Positions 8,161 to 16,690 of a stretch of 64,000 bases of DNA are shown in pieces. The notes below the pieces were generated by a model. The model was given only the letters and a program-made list of their open reading frames with translations. It was not told where the DNA came from and did no database searches. Positions within the stretch are counted from its first letter, which is position 1; each line of letters opens with the position of its first letter. The stretch comes from CAVSRC01 sp963798195 (GTDB lineage: Bacteria; Pseudomonadota; Alphaproteobacteria; Rhizobiales; Kaistiaceae), in assembly GCA_963798195.1 (NCBI GenBank), contig CAWCSF010000010.1, positions 930,001-994,000 of the forward strand, written 5' to 3'. Both the position numbers and the translations under genes were made by a program.

Positions 8161-10383
8161 ATGGCTGAAACCCACTCAGGCCGGACCATTGGATCGGACG
8201 ATGCGCCGGCGATATCCCGCCGCCGCTTCCCGTTCCTGCCGGCCAATGGTCCGCGCGCGCTTGCCGACCGCGCTGCGTCTGTCTGGCTGCATCTCGCCGC
8301 CGCCTTCGAGCGCGAAATCGACGCGGGCCGCGGTTTCCTCTGGCTGCCGGTTGCGTTCGGCTTCGGCATTCTCGTTTATTTCGGCCTGCCGGCGGAGCCC
8401 TGGATGCCGGCGCTGGCGACCCTTGCGGCCGTGCTTGCCGTCACTGCTTGGCGGGCGCGATACCGCGTTGTTGCGTTCCGCGTCCTCGTGGTTGCCGCGA
8501 TGGTCGCGGCCGGTGCGCTTGCCGCGAAGCTGAGAACCGACGCAGCCGCCGCGCCTGTGCTGGCACGCGAGGCGACGGTGACAGTCTCCGGCTGGATCAC
8601 CGAGCGCGAGGAGGCGGCGCGCGGCGGCGTCCGCGTCCTGCTCCGGGTCCACGAGATCTCCGGACTGGCCGCGGCTGCGACGCCAAGGTTCGTTCGCGTC
8701 ACCGTGCGGAGCAAGGCCGACGGGCTCGCCGTCGGGGACGCGATCAGCATGCGTGCCCGTTTGCAGCCGCCCGGCGGCGCGGTGATGCCCGGCGGCTACG
8801 ACTTCGCGCGCGTCGCTTTCTACGAGGGGATCGGCGGCGTCGGTTTCGCCTATGGCGCCGCGCAGCCAGCGGACATCGGCGCAGCGTCCCTGGCAATCCG
8901 CCTCTCGACGCCGCTGGCGCATCTCCGCGACACCATACGCCGCCGCATCGAGGCGGCGCTTCCCGGCGACCCGGGCCACGTCGCGGCGGCGCTGGTGATG
9001 GGTGATCGCGGCGGCATATCGGACGCAACCGAGGAAAACATGCGCGCTTCGGGCCTCGCGCACATGCTGGCGATATCCGGCCTGCACATGGTGCTGGTGG
9101 CCGGATCGGCCTTCTGGCTGCTCAGGGCATTGCTGGCCCTGTCTCCCGGCCTTGCACTGACCCGGCCGATCAAGAAGTGGGCGGCGGCGGGCGCGCTGGC
9201 GGTAGCCGCATTTTATCTCGGTATCTCGGGCGCAGGCATAGCGACCCAGCGCGCGTTCGTCATGCTGGCCATCATGCTGGTCGCGGTGATGCTCGACCGG
9301 CCGGCGATCACGTTGCGCAATGTGGCGCTCGCGGCATTGGTCATCCTTGTCCTGACACCGGAGAGCCTGACCACCGCGAGCTTCCAGATGTCTTTCGCGG
9401 CGACCGTGGCGCTGGTTGCCGGCTACGAGGCGATCACTGCATGGCGCGACCGACGGATGGTGCTTGTTGATGCGGGGGGAGGCGCTTGGACGTGGTTCAC
9501 GCGATCGGCCGGCGGCCTTTTCCTCACGTCGCTGATCGCCGGCCTCGCCACGGCGCCCTACGCTGCCTTCCACTTCCAGCGCATGGCGCCGCTGACGCTG
9601 GTGGCTAACCTCGCTGCCATGCCGCTGGTCGGCACCGTGGTGATGCCGATGGCGTTCCTGTCAGTCGTGCTGATGCCCTTCGGGCTGGAGGCGTTGCCGC
9701 TGACGGCGATGGGCTGGGGCCTCGACTGGGTAATGCTGGTGGCAGCCAGCACAGCCGCGTGGTCGGAGGGCTATGGCGGTATCGCCGCGATGCCGGTGCT
9801 GGCCATCGGGCTCGCCACCGCCGGATTCCTGTGGCTGGCCCTGTGGCGCGAGCGCTGGCGCTTCGCCGGCCTGGCGCCGGTTCTGCTTGCCGTGCCGATT
9901 GCATTGGCCACCCCGCGTCCGGACATCCTGATCGAGGAGGGCGGCGCGACCGTCGCCGTGCGTGGCGATGACGGGCGGTTCGCGATCGTCAACGGCAAAG
10001 GCGAAAGCTTCGTCGTCGAAAGTTGGCTCCGCGCCGACGCTGATCCGCGCAAGGCGGATGCGACCGACCTTACGGCCTCGGTCGCCTGCGATCCTCTTGG
10101 CTGTATAGCTCCATTCGGGTCGGACAGCGCCAGGGTTGCCGTATCGAACAGCATCGGGTCGCTGGAGGAGGACTGCCGCATGGCCGCGATTGTGATCGCG
10201 CGCTTTGCGGTGCCGAAGAATTGCGCCGCCGCCCGGGTCATCGGACGTCAGGAACTCGCGCGCCATGGCGCGCATGCGCTTTATCGCGATGGTGAAGACG
10301 GCGAAGGCCGTCCCGCATTTTGGGCAAGGACGGCGTACCCCGATGTGCGGCGGCCATTCATGCCGCCGCGACGGGATCAGTAG
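8161..10383 (+). CDS. comEC: ComEC/Rec2-family competence membrane protein
   Basis: The 740-residue polytopic protein resembles ComEC, the channel for DNA uptake. It has an N-terminal soluble region (DUF4131-like, about 70-240) and then the Competence domain with ASGLAHMLAISGLHMVLVAG (about 295-315) and many membrane helices to about residue 590. The C-terminal 150 residues contain no HxHxDH metallo-beta-lactamase motif, so the nuclease-like domain of canonical ComEC is absent or degenerate. ATG 8161 follows GGGGGCGGGG. The 3' end overlaps convergent lexA by 7 bases. In this lineage the gene normally lies beside lexA. Confidence 0.88.
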   Translation: MAETHSGRTIGSDDAPAISRRRFPFLPANGPRALADRAASVWLHLAAAFEREIDAGRGFLWLPVAFGFGILVYFGLPAEPWMPALATLAAVLAVTAWRARYRVVAFRVLVVAAMVAAGALAAKLRTDAAAAPVLAREATVTVSGWITEREEAARGGVRVLLRVHEISGLAAAATPRFVRVTVRSKADGLAVGDAISMRARLQPPGGAVMPGGYDFARVAFYEGIGGVGFAYGAAQPADIGAASLAIRLSTPLAHLRDTIRRRIEAALPGDPGHVAAALVMGDRGGISDATEENMRASGLAHMLAISGLHMVLVAGSAFWLLRALLALSPGLALTRPIKKWAAAGALAVAAFYLGISGAGIATQRAFVMLAIMLVAVMLDRPAITLRNVALAALVILVLTPESLTTASFQMSFAATVALVAGYEAITAWRDRRMVLVDAGGGAWTWFTRSAGGLFLTSLIAGLATAPYAAFHFQRMAPLTLVANLAAMPLVGTVVMPMAFLSVVLMPFGLEALPLTAMGWGLDWVMLVAASTAAWSEGYGGIAAMPVLAIGLATAGFLWLALWRERWRFAGLAPVLLAVPIALATPRPDILIEEGGATVAVRGDDGRFAIVNGKGESFVVESWLRADADPRKADATDLTASVACDPLGCIAPFGSDSARVAVSNSIGSLEEDCRMAAIVIARFAVPKNCAAARVIGRQELARHGAHALYRDGEDGEGRPAFWARTAYPDVRRPFMPPRRDQ

Positions 10384-11081
10384 CGGCGCATAAGTCCGAC
10401 GAGCCTGCCCTGGATGCGGACCCGGTCCGGTCCAAAGATGCGGGTCTCGTATGCCGGGTTGGCGGCCTCCAATGCGATCGACGCACCCTTGCGGCGGAGG
10501 CGCTTCAGCGTTGCCTCTTCCTCGTCCACCAAGGCCACGACAATGTCGCCGCTGTCGGCAGTGTCGCCTTTGCGGATGAGCACCGTATCGCCGTCGAAGA
10601 TGCCGGCCTCGATCATCGAGTCGCCGCGCACTTCGAGGGCGAAGTGCTCGCCCGGCGACAGCATGTCGGGCGGAATGCCGATCGTGTGGCTCTGGGTCTG
10701 GATCGCCTCGATCGGAACGCCGGCAGCGATGCGGCCCATGACCGGCACGAGCACCGGTTCGTTGCTGTTGGCGCTCTCGGGAGCATGGCGCATCTTGCCG
10801 AGATTGCCCTCGATGACGCTCGGCGAGAAGCCGCGCGACCGCGCTGGCGGCAGGCTGGACTGCACCGACTCGGGCAGGCGGATGACCTCGATCGCCCGGG
10901 CCCGGTTGGGCAGGCGCTTGATGAAGCCGCGCTCTTCCAGCGCCTTGACCAGCCGGTGGATGCCGGATTTCGACCGCAGATCGAGCGCGTCCTTCATCTC
11001 GTCGAAGGAGGGCGGTACGCCGGCCTCCTTCAGCCGCTCATGGACGAACATCAGCAGTTCGAGTTGTTTGCGCGTCAGCAT
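10377..11081 (-). CDS. lexA: SOS repressor LexA
   Basis: LexA represses DNA-damage genes and cleaves itself when RecA is activated. The 234-residue protein has an N-terminal winged helix-turn-helix (residues 1-65), a linker rich in Ser/Pro/Asn, and the S24-type latent protease. Visible residues are the cleavage site Ala120-Gly121 (GRIAAGVP), nucleophile Ser155 (GDSMIEAG) and general base Lys193 (ATLKRL). The start at 11081 gives the family's MLTRKQ opening; the open frame continues upstream but is not LexA-like. The promoter upstream contains its own operator. The gene overlaps comEC tail to tail by 7 bases. Confidence 0.97.
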   Translation of the reverse strand: MLTRKQLELLMFVHERLKEAGVPPSFDEMKDALDLRSKSGIHRLVKALEERGFIKRLPNRARAIEVIRLPESVQSSLPPARSRGFSPSVIEGNLGKMRHAPESANSNEPVLVPVMGRIAAGVPIEAIQTQSHTIGIPPDMLSPGEHFALEVRGDSMIEAGIFDGDTVLIRKGDTADSGDIVVALVDEEEATLKRLRRKGASIALEAANPAYETRIFGPDRVRIQGRLVGLMRRY

Positions 11082-11125
11082 CGAGGTTCCCAGCGAGCCA
11101 GTCGGAATCGGTACAAAACAGGAAC

Positions 11126-11154
11126 AGAGTACATGTTCCTTATGTGTTCCACAA
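11126..11154 (-). promoter_or_regulatory. lexA promoter with embedded LexA (SOS) box
   Basis: On the minus strand, TTGTGG (11149-11154) and TACTCT (11126-11131) are spaced by 17 bases. The LexA box is GTTC-N7-GTTC on the plus strand at 11135-11149, the direct-repeat consensus known for alphaproteobacterial LexA. Bound repressor would cover the spacer, giving autoregulation. A second GTTC half-site in opposite orientation (GAAC 11122-11125) lies next to it. The box is also 44 bases upstream of the divergent AAC(3) gene, so it could influence that gene too. Confidence 0.8.
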
Positions 11155-11192
11155 CCCCCTTGAGATTCGGTAAAGGCCGTTAGCGATTGTCG

Positions 11193-12027
11193 ATGGCAGC
11201 ACGGGAATTTTCGCAATGGCAGCGTGGATCGCAAGCAGAACTGGTCCGACATCTTGTGGCGCTCGGTCTGGCCGAGGGCGACGTCGTCATGGTCCACGCC
11301 GGTCTCCGCTCGGTCGGGCCGATGGCGGAGCGGGGCGCCACGCTGGTTGCCGCTATTCTGGAAACCGTCGGTGCGCGGGGAACGCTGCTCGCCTATACAG
11401 ACTGGGACGGCCGTTACGAGCACCGGTACGACATGTCCGGCCGGGTTCCCGATGCGCTCAAGGATGGGATCGTCCCGTTCGATGCGGCGACGTCGCCGGC
11501 GATTCCGGACAATGGCGCCATCGTCGAGATTGTGCGCACCTGGCCGGGCGCGCCTGAGGAGCGGCAATCCCGGCGCGTCGGTTGCAGCGGTGGGCGCGCA
11601 GGCGGAATGGTTCACCGCTGACCATCCGATCGACTACGGCTATGGCGAGGGTTCACCGCTGGCGAAGCTGGTCGAGGTCGGCGGCAAGGTGCTCATGGTC
11701 GGCGCGCCGCTCGATACGATGACGCTGCTGCATCATGCCGAGCACCTTGCTGCGATCCCGGGGAAGCGCGTGTGGCGGCACGAAGTGCCGTTCAGCGTCG
11801 GCGGGCGAGCCGAGTGGCGGGTGGTGGAGGAGTTCAACACCGGCATTCCGGTGGTGGAGGGACTTGCCGACGATTACTTCGCTGAGGTCGTCACTGCGTT
11901 CCTGGCGACGGGGCAGGGACGGCGCGGACAAGTCGGCGTGGCAGACTCGGTGCTGGTGCCGGCGCGTGAGATCGTCGCGTTCGCCGTCGATTGGCTGGAG
12001 ACGCGCTTCGCTAGGGCAACCGGATGA
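11193..12027 (+). CDS. AAC(3)-family N-acetyltransferase, frameshifted
   Basis: The family transfers acetyl groups to the 3-amino group of aminoglycosides, though chromosomal members often have unknown substrates. The first frame carries VVMVHAGLRSVGP and NGAIVEIVRTWPGA. The second frame carries NPGASVAAVGAQAEWF, TADHPIDYGYGEGSPL and LMVGAPLDTMTLLHHAEHL. Removing one C from the CC at 11553-11554 joins them into a continuous protein of 277 residues, normal for the family. The break may be a sequencing indel or a real mutation. ATG 11193 is used; a TTG lies two codons before. The gene is divergent from lexA across the SOS box and overlaps the moeA end by 17 bases. Confidence 0.8.
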
Positions 12028-13219
12028 TGCGGCAGGCGTCGCCTGCCTTGGCGGCCTTGGCTTCCGGGTGGCGCACGATCAGGCAATCAGCGGTGGCGAG
12101 GACGCCGAGCATCGCGGAATCCTGTACCGGCAGCGGGATGGCCGCGGGCAATTCGCCACGGCGAGTCGAGAGCCGCGCGCGGATGTAATCCTGCCGGCTG
12201 TCGTTGGCTGCGAGGTCGCCGCCGAGCGTCGCCGACTCGGTCGGGTCGGTTTGCGCCTGACCCAGCAGGGCGGCAATCAATGGCGACAGGAACAGCATTG
12301 CGCAGACGATGCTGGAAACCGGATTGCCCGGCAGCCCGAGCACGCGGGTCTCGCCGATGCTGCCATACATCAGCGGCTTGCCCGGGCGCATGGCGATCCG
12401 CCAGAAATCGAGCGTCAGCCCCTGATCCAACAGTGCCGCCTGGACGAGGTCGTGCTCGCCCACCGACGCGCCGCCGAGCGTCACGACGATATCGGCCGGC
12501 AGCGCCAGCGCCTGCCCGACCATGCGGCCGATGAGGGCGCGATCGTCTCCCGCGATACCGAGGTCGACCGGTTCCCCGCCCAGCGAACTGACGTAGGCGG
12601 CGAGGCTCGGCGAGGTCGAGGCGAAGATCTGGTCGGGCAGGGGGGGCGTCCCCGGTGGAACCAGTTCGTCACCAGTCGCAATGATGGCGACGCGCGGCCG
12701 GCGGCGCACCGGCAGCGAGCCATAGCCGGTAGCGGCCGCGAGAGCGATCTCGCGCATGCCAAGCCGGCGGCCGGCTTCGAGGAGAAGCGCGCCGTCGCGA
12801 AAATCCATGCCGGCACGGCGAATGTGGCGGCCGGCGGAGGTCGGTTCCTTCGGCACGACCGTGCCGTCTTTCAGTGCCTGCGCATTCTCCTGAATCAGGA
12901 TCGCGTCGGCGCCGGGCGGCACCGGCGCGCCGGTGAAGATGCGTACGGCCTGTCCGGGCTTCACTACGCCATCGAAGCGGTGCCCGGCGGCCGACATGCC
13001 GATCATCTGAAGCGGTGCGTCACCGGCCGTGTCCGCGGCATGCACGGCGTAACCGTCCATGGCGGAGGCATCGAACGGCGGCTGGGTGCGTCGCGCGGTG
13101 AGGGGTTCACCCAGCGTGCGTCCCGCGGCTTCGGCCAGGGGCACATAGTCCAAGCCTAGCGGCGCGGCGCCGACGATCACGCGTGCGACGGCCTCATCGA
13201 CCGGTATCAGCGGCTCCAC
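12011..13219 (-). CDS. moeA: Molybdopterin molybdotransferase MoeA
   Basis: MoeA inserts molybdate into adenylylated molybdopterin. The 402-residue product has the N-terminal MoeA_N segment with PPFDASAMDGYAV, the MoCF-binding domain with GDELVPPGTP and VTLGGASVGEHD, and a C-terminal domain with VLGLPGNPVSS. It is the last gene of the minus-strand operon and overlaps moaC by 13 bases. Its presence with moaC indicates molybdoenzymes elsewhere in the genome; no other Mo-cofactor genes are in this window. Confidence 0.96.
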   Translation of the reverse strand: MEPLIPVDEAVARVIVGAAPLGLDYVPLAEAAGRTLGEPLTARRTQPPFDASAMDGYAVHAADTAGDAPLQMIGMSAAGHRFDGVVKPGQAVRIFTGAPVPPGADAILIQENAQALKDGTVVPKEPTSAGRHIRRAGMDFRDGALLLEAGRRLGMREIALAAATGYGSLPVRRRPRVAIIATGDELVPPGTPPLPDQIFASTSPSLAAYVSSLGGEPVDLGIAGDDRALIGRMVGQALALPADIVVTLGGASVGEHDLVQAALLDQGLTLDFWRIAMRPGKPLMYGSIGETRVLGLPGNPVSSIVCAMLFLSPLIAALLGQAQTDPTESATLGGDLAANDSRQDYIRARLSTRRGELPAAIPLPVQDSAMLGVLATADCLIVRHPEAKAAKAGDACRIIRLP

Positions 13220-13719
13220 AGGCTGGGCTCCTTCGATAGCCAGTTGCCCGACTTGCCGCCGCGCTTCTCCGTCACGCGGACATCGCCGATTGTCATGCCA
13301 CGATCGACGGCCTTGGCCATGTCGTAGATCGTCAGGCAGGTAACCGAAACTGCGGTCAGCGCCTCCATCTCGACCCCCGTCTTGCCGGCGGTCTTCACGG
13401 TGGCACGCACGCGCAAACCGGGGATGCGCGTGTCGGGCTCGATGTCGACAGCCACCGAGGTCAGCGCCAGTGGATGGGCGAGGGGGATCAACTCATGCGT
13501 CCGCTTGGCGGCCATGATGCCGGCCACGCGCGCCACGCCGATGATGTTGCCTTTCTTCTCGGTGGTGAAATCGTCGGAGACGACGCGCGCCAGCGTGCCG
13601 GGCTCCATCGCGATGGTGCCTTCGGCAACGGCGATGCGCTGGGTCACGCGCTTCGCGCCGACATCCACCATGCGGGCGGCGCCGGTTTTGTCGACATGGG
13701 TCAGCCGGGGCTTTTTCAC
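13207..13719 (-). CDS. moaC: Cyclic pyranopterin monophosphate synthase MoaC
   Basis: MoaC forms cyclic pyranopterin monophosphate from the MoaA product, the first committed molybdopterin intermediate. The 170-residue protein has LTHVDKTGAARMVDV at the N-terminus, HELIPLAHPLALT (about residues 85-97) and VEMEALTAVSVTCLTIYDM, which holds active-site residues. The start is GTG 13719, which overlaps the preceding gene's stop as GTGA and has GGAAAA upstream; the open frame extends further but the extra part lies over the acetyltransferase gene. Confidence 0.95.
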   Translation of the reverse strand: MKKPRLTHVDKTGAARMVDVGAKRVTQRIAVAEGTIAMEPGTLARVVSDDFTTEKKGNIIGVARVAGIMAAKRTHELIPLAHPLALTSVAVDIEPDTRIPGLRVRATVKTAGKTGVEMEALTAVSVTCLTIYDMAKAVDRGMTIGDVRVTEKRGGKSGNWLSKEPSLWSR

Positions 13720-14225
13720 AGAGTTTTCCGCATGAAGACGCGCCGTTCGACCGGCAGCCCGAGTTCGATTTCGCGATGATGCAGCAGATGCAACGCCGGG
13801 GTCCATTGGTTTCGCGGGATGCCGTGAAAACCAGCGCTTTCGTAGAACGGCCCGTTCCACGGCACGTCGCGGAAGGTGGACAGCGTCACCGCCGGCGCGT
13901 GTTCAGCCCGGGCGAAGGCGCAGCTTTCCTCCACAAGGCGGCGGCCGAGCCCCCGCCGGCCATGCGGTGGGGCGACGTCGAGCTCATGTATGTGCAAGGC
14001 GCGGTCGAGGAAACCGGTAAGGGCGAAACCGACCGGCACGTCATCGGCGGTTGCGACGAATACGGCTCCACTGCGTGCGGTAGCTTCAATGAATTCGATC
14101 GAGGACGGCTCGCCGTCGGTGAGTTGGAGCCAATCGATCGCGAGGAACAACGCGCTGGCGCGGCGTTCGATTTCGGGAAGCAGAGCGTATTCGGATGGCC
14201 GTGCCCGCCGGACGGCATAAGCCAT
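13716..14225 (-). CDS. GNAT family N-acetyltransferase
   Basis: The 169-residue protein has the GNAT core: LHIHELDVAPPHGRRGLGRRL (strand 4 with the Q/RxxGxG/A acetyl-CoA loop), then AVTLSTFRDVPWNGPFYESAGF (strand 5 and helix 4). It lies between trpC and moaC in the operon, 4 bases after the trpC stop, and its stop is fused to the moaC start. The target is unknown; its place in a Trp/Mo-cofactor operon suggests cotranscription rather than a shared pathway. Confidence 0.85.
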   Translation of the reverse strand: MAYAVRRARPSEYALLPEIERRASALFLAIDWLQLTDGEPSSIEFIEATARSGAVFVATADDVPVGFALTGFLDRALHIHELDVAPPHGRRGLGRRLVEESCAFARAEHAPAVTLSTFRDVPWNGPFYESAGFHGIPRNQWTPALHLLHHREIELGLPVERRVFMRKTL

Positions 14226-14229
14226 CGCG

Positions 14230-15036
14230 TCAGGCCGTGACGATGGTCGCGCCGATCAGCCGGGCGGTGGCGGCGGCGACATCGGCCTCGCGCATGAGGC
14301 TCTCGCCGACGAGGAAGGTGTTGATACCGACTGCCCGGAGGCGGGCGATATCGGCGGGCGTGAAGATGCCGCTTTCGCCGACGAGCACGCGATCCTTGGG
14401 TACCTGTGGCGCCAGCGTCTCGCTGACGGAGAGCTTCGTCTCGAAGGTGCGGAGATCGCGGTTGTTGATTCCCACCAGCCGGGATTTCAGCTTCAACGCG
14501 CGCTCGAGTTCGGCGGCGTTATGCACCTCGATCAGTACGTCCATGCCGAGGGCGAGCGCCGTCGTTTCGAGTTCCTCGGCCTCCGCGTCGCTGAGCGCGG
14601 CCATGATGATCAGGATGCAGTCGGCGCCGAGAGCCCGAGACTCGAACACCTGGTAAGGCTCGAACATGAAATCCTTGCGGATCGCCGGCAGATCGACCGC
14701 GCGCCGCGCCGAGACCAGATCGCTGGCGCCGCCCTGGAAGAAACGGTTGTCGGTGAGGACCGACAGGCAGGTGGCGCCGCCGGCCTTGTAGGCGGCGGCG
14801 AGGCTCGGCGGGTCGAAGTTCTCGCGGATCAAGCCCTTGGACGGACTGGCTTTTTTAATCTCGGCAATGAGCGCAGGGCGGCCGGCGGCAATGCTGCTCT
14901 CGATCGCCTTGAGGAAGCCGCGCGCCGGCGGCTGGGCCTTGGCGCGCTTTTCGATCTCGACCTGCGACGTCGCCGCCTTGGCGGTGGCGATCTCGGCGCG
15001 CTTGGCCTCTTCGATCGTCTTGAGAATGTCGCTCAT
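14230..15036 (-). CDS. trpC: Indole-3-glycerol-phosphate synthase TrpC
   Basis: TrpC closes the indole ring of CdRP in tryptophan synthesis. The 268-residue TIM barrel shows IAEIKKASPSKG with the catalytic lysine, FDPPSLAAAYKAGGATCLSV, RKDFMFEPYQV, LVGINNRDLRTF and LVGESGIFTPADI, all hallmark strands of the family. It is monofunctional (no TrpF fusion). The ATG overlaps the trpD stop by 4 bases (ATGA). Confidence 0.97.
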   Translation of the reverse strand: MSDILKTIEEAKRAEIATAKAATSQVEIEKRAKAQPPARGFLKAIESSIAAGRPALIAEIKKASPSKGLIRENFDPPSLAAAYKAGGATCLSVLTDNRFFQGGASDLVSARRAVDLPAIRKDFMFEPYQVFESRALGADCILIIMAALSDAEAEELETTALALGMDVLIEVHNAAELERALKLKSRLVGINNRDLRTFETKLSVSETLAPQVPKDRVLVGESGIFTPADIARLRAVGINTFLVGESLMREADVAAATARLIGATIVTA

Positions 15037-16058
15037 TCGGCGGCTGGCGTGTTGGAGACCTTGACCAGCCTGGCGAGCCGGTCGGCGGCCTTGCCCTCGT
15101 CGATGAGGCGGGCGGCCATCGCCGCGCCTTCCTTGAGGCTGTCGGCCTCTCCCGCGACGACCAGAGCCGCGCCGGCGTTGAGCAGCACGGTGTCGCGGAA
15201 CGCGCTCGGCTTGCCGGTGAGGACGCCTTTCAGCGCCTCCGCATTGTGCGCGGCATCGCCGCCCTTGATCTCGCTCACCGGGCGCGACCTCAGCCCGGCA
15301 TCCTCGGGGGTCACCGTGAAGGTGGTGATCTTGCCGTCTTTCAGCATGGCGACCTTGGTCTCGCCGCCGGGCGACATCTCGTCGAGGCCGCCTTGGCCGT
15401 GGACGACCCAGGCAGACTCGGCGCCGAGGCTGGCGAGGACTTCGGCCAGCGGCTCGACCCAGTCGGGCGAGAACACGCCGAGCAGGTAGCGTTTGACGCT
15501 GGCCGGATTGGAGAGCGGGCCGATGAGGTTGAAGACCGTGCGGAAGCCGAGTTCGGCGCGGGCGGGACCGACATGCTTCATCGCGGAATGATGCGCCGGG
15601 GCGAACATGAATCCGATGCCGGCATCGCCGATGCAGGCGCTGATCTGCTCCGGCGTCAGGTCGATCTTCACGCCGAGAGCGCCCAGCGTGTCGGCGGCGC
15701 CCGACTTGGAGGAAAGGGCGCGGTTGCCGTGCTTGGCGACCGGCACACCCGAGCCCGCGACCACGAAAGCCGAAGCGGTGGAAATGTTGTAGCTGCCGGA
15801 GCCGTCACCGCCGGTGCCGACCACGTCGATGGCGTTGGCGGGGGCCTGCACGCGGGTCATCTTGTCCCGCATGGTCGAGACCGCGCCGGCGATCTCGTCA
15901 ACGGTCTCGCCGCGCAGCCGCAGCGCCGTCAGGAACGCGCCGATCTGCACGGGCGTCGCATCGCCGGACATGATGACGTTGAAGGCGTCGGCTGCCTCGG
16001 CCCGGCTGAGTTTTTCGCCGGCCGCGACCTTGCCGATGGTGGCCTTGAGATCCGCCAT
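15033..16058 (-). CDS. trpD: Anthranilate phosphoribosyltransferase TrpD
   Basis: TrpD joins anthranilate to PRPP. The 341-residue protein has VDVVGTGGDGSGSYNIST (the PRPP loop GTGGD), KHGNRALSSKSGAADTLGALG, and the C-terminal GQGGLDEMSPGGETKV region. Length and order of motifs are normal. It starts 11 bases after the trpG stop and overlaps trpC by 4 bases, so trpE-G-D-C are translated as a coupled block. Confidence 0.97.
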   Translation of the reverse strand: MADLKATIGKVAAGEKLSRAEAADAFNVIMSGDATPVQIGAFLTALRLRGETVDEIAGAVSTMRDKMTRVQAPANAIDVVGTGGDGSGSYNISTASAFVVAGSGVPVAKHGNRALSSKSGAADTLGALGVKIDLTPEQISACIGDAGIGFMFAPAHHSAMKHVGPARAELGFRTVFNLIGPLSNPASVKRYLLGVFSPDWVEPLAEVLASLGAESAWVVHGQGGLDEMSPGGETKVAMLKDGKITTFTVTPEDAGLRSRPVSEIKGGDAAHNAEALKGVLTGKPSAFRDTVLLNAGAALVVAGEADSLKEGAAMAARLIDEGKAADRLARLVKVSNTPAAE

Positions 16059-16069
16059 GTCCGTTCCCC

Positions 16070-16681
16070 TTACGCTACAGACCGCTCCACGCGGTTCTTT
16101 GCGTTCCAGCGGGCGGCGATGTCGAGGAAATTCTTGAGGATCGTGTGGCCGTGCTCGGAGGCGATCAACTCCGGATGGAACTGAACTCCGTGCACGGGAT
16201 GGGTTTTGTGCATCGCGCCCATGATGACCGCGTCTTCGGCCTGGGCGGTCTGCTCCAGCACGTCCGGCATCGTTTCCGGCGCGATTGTCAGCGAGTGGTA
16301 GCGTGTCGCCTGGAAGTCGCCGTTGATGCCGCGGAACACGCCGCGGCCGCTGTGGGTGATGGTGCTGACCTTGCCGTGCATCATCTTCGGCGCGCGCACG
16401 ACCGTGCCGCCATAGACCTGGCCGATCGCCTGATGGCCGAGGCAGACGCCGAAGATCGGTATCTCCGGCCCGGCACGGCGGATCAGGTCGAGACAGATGC
16501 CGGCGTCGTTCGGCGTGCAGGGGCCGGGCGAGAGGACGATGGCTTCCGGGTCCATCGTCATCACGGCGTCGACGGTGATCTTGTCGTTGCGGTGGACGTC
16601 AAGCTTCGCCCCAAGCTCGCCGAGGTAGTGGACGAGGTTGTAGGTGAAGAAGTCGTAGTTATCGATGACGAGGACGGTCAT
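16070..16681 (-). CDS. trpG: Anthranilate synthase component II (glutamine amidotransferase) TrpG
   Basis: TrpG supplies ammonia from glutamine to TrpE. The 203 residues form a class I glutamine amidotransferase: VIDNYDFFTYNLVHYLGELG at the start, SPGPCTPNDAG for the oxyanion region, FGVCLGHQAIG with the catalytic cysteine, and HPVHGVQFHPE with the His-x-Glu pair. It is a separate gene, whereas several Rhizobiales carry a fused TrpEG. The gap after trpE is 9 bases. Confidence 0.95.
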   Translation of the reverse strand: MTVLVIDNYDFFTYNLVHYLGELGAKLDVHRNDKITVDAVMTMDPEAIVLSPGPCTPNDAGICLDLIRRAGPEIPIFGVCLGHQAIGQVYGGTVVRAPKMMHGKVSTITHSGRGVFRGINGDFQATRYHSLTIAPETMPDVLEQTAQAEDAVIMGAMHKTHPVHGVQFHPELIASEHGHTILKNFLDIAARWNAKNRVERSVA

Positions 16682-16690
16682 GGCCCGCTC

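Noticed and set aside
6426..8369. Long minus-strand frame opposite glnS
   Set aside because: glnS has clear motifs across the whole stretch; the antisense product is low in information.
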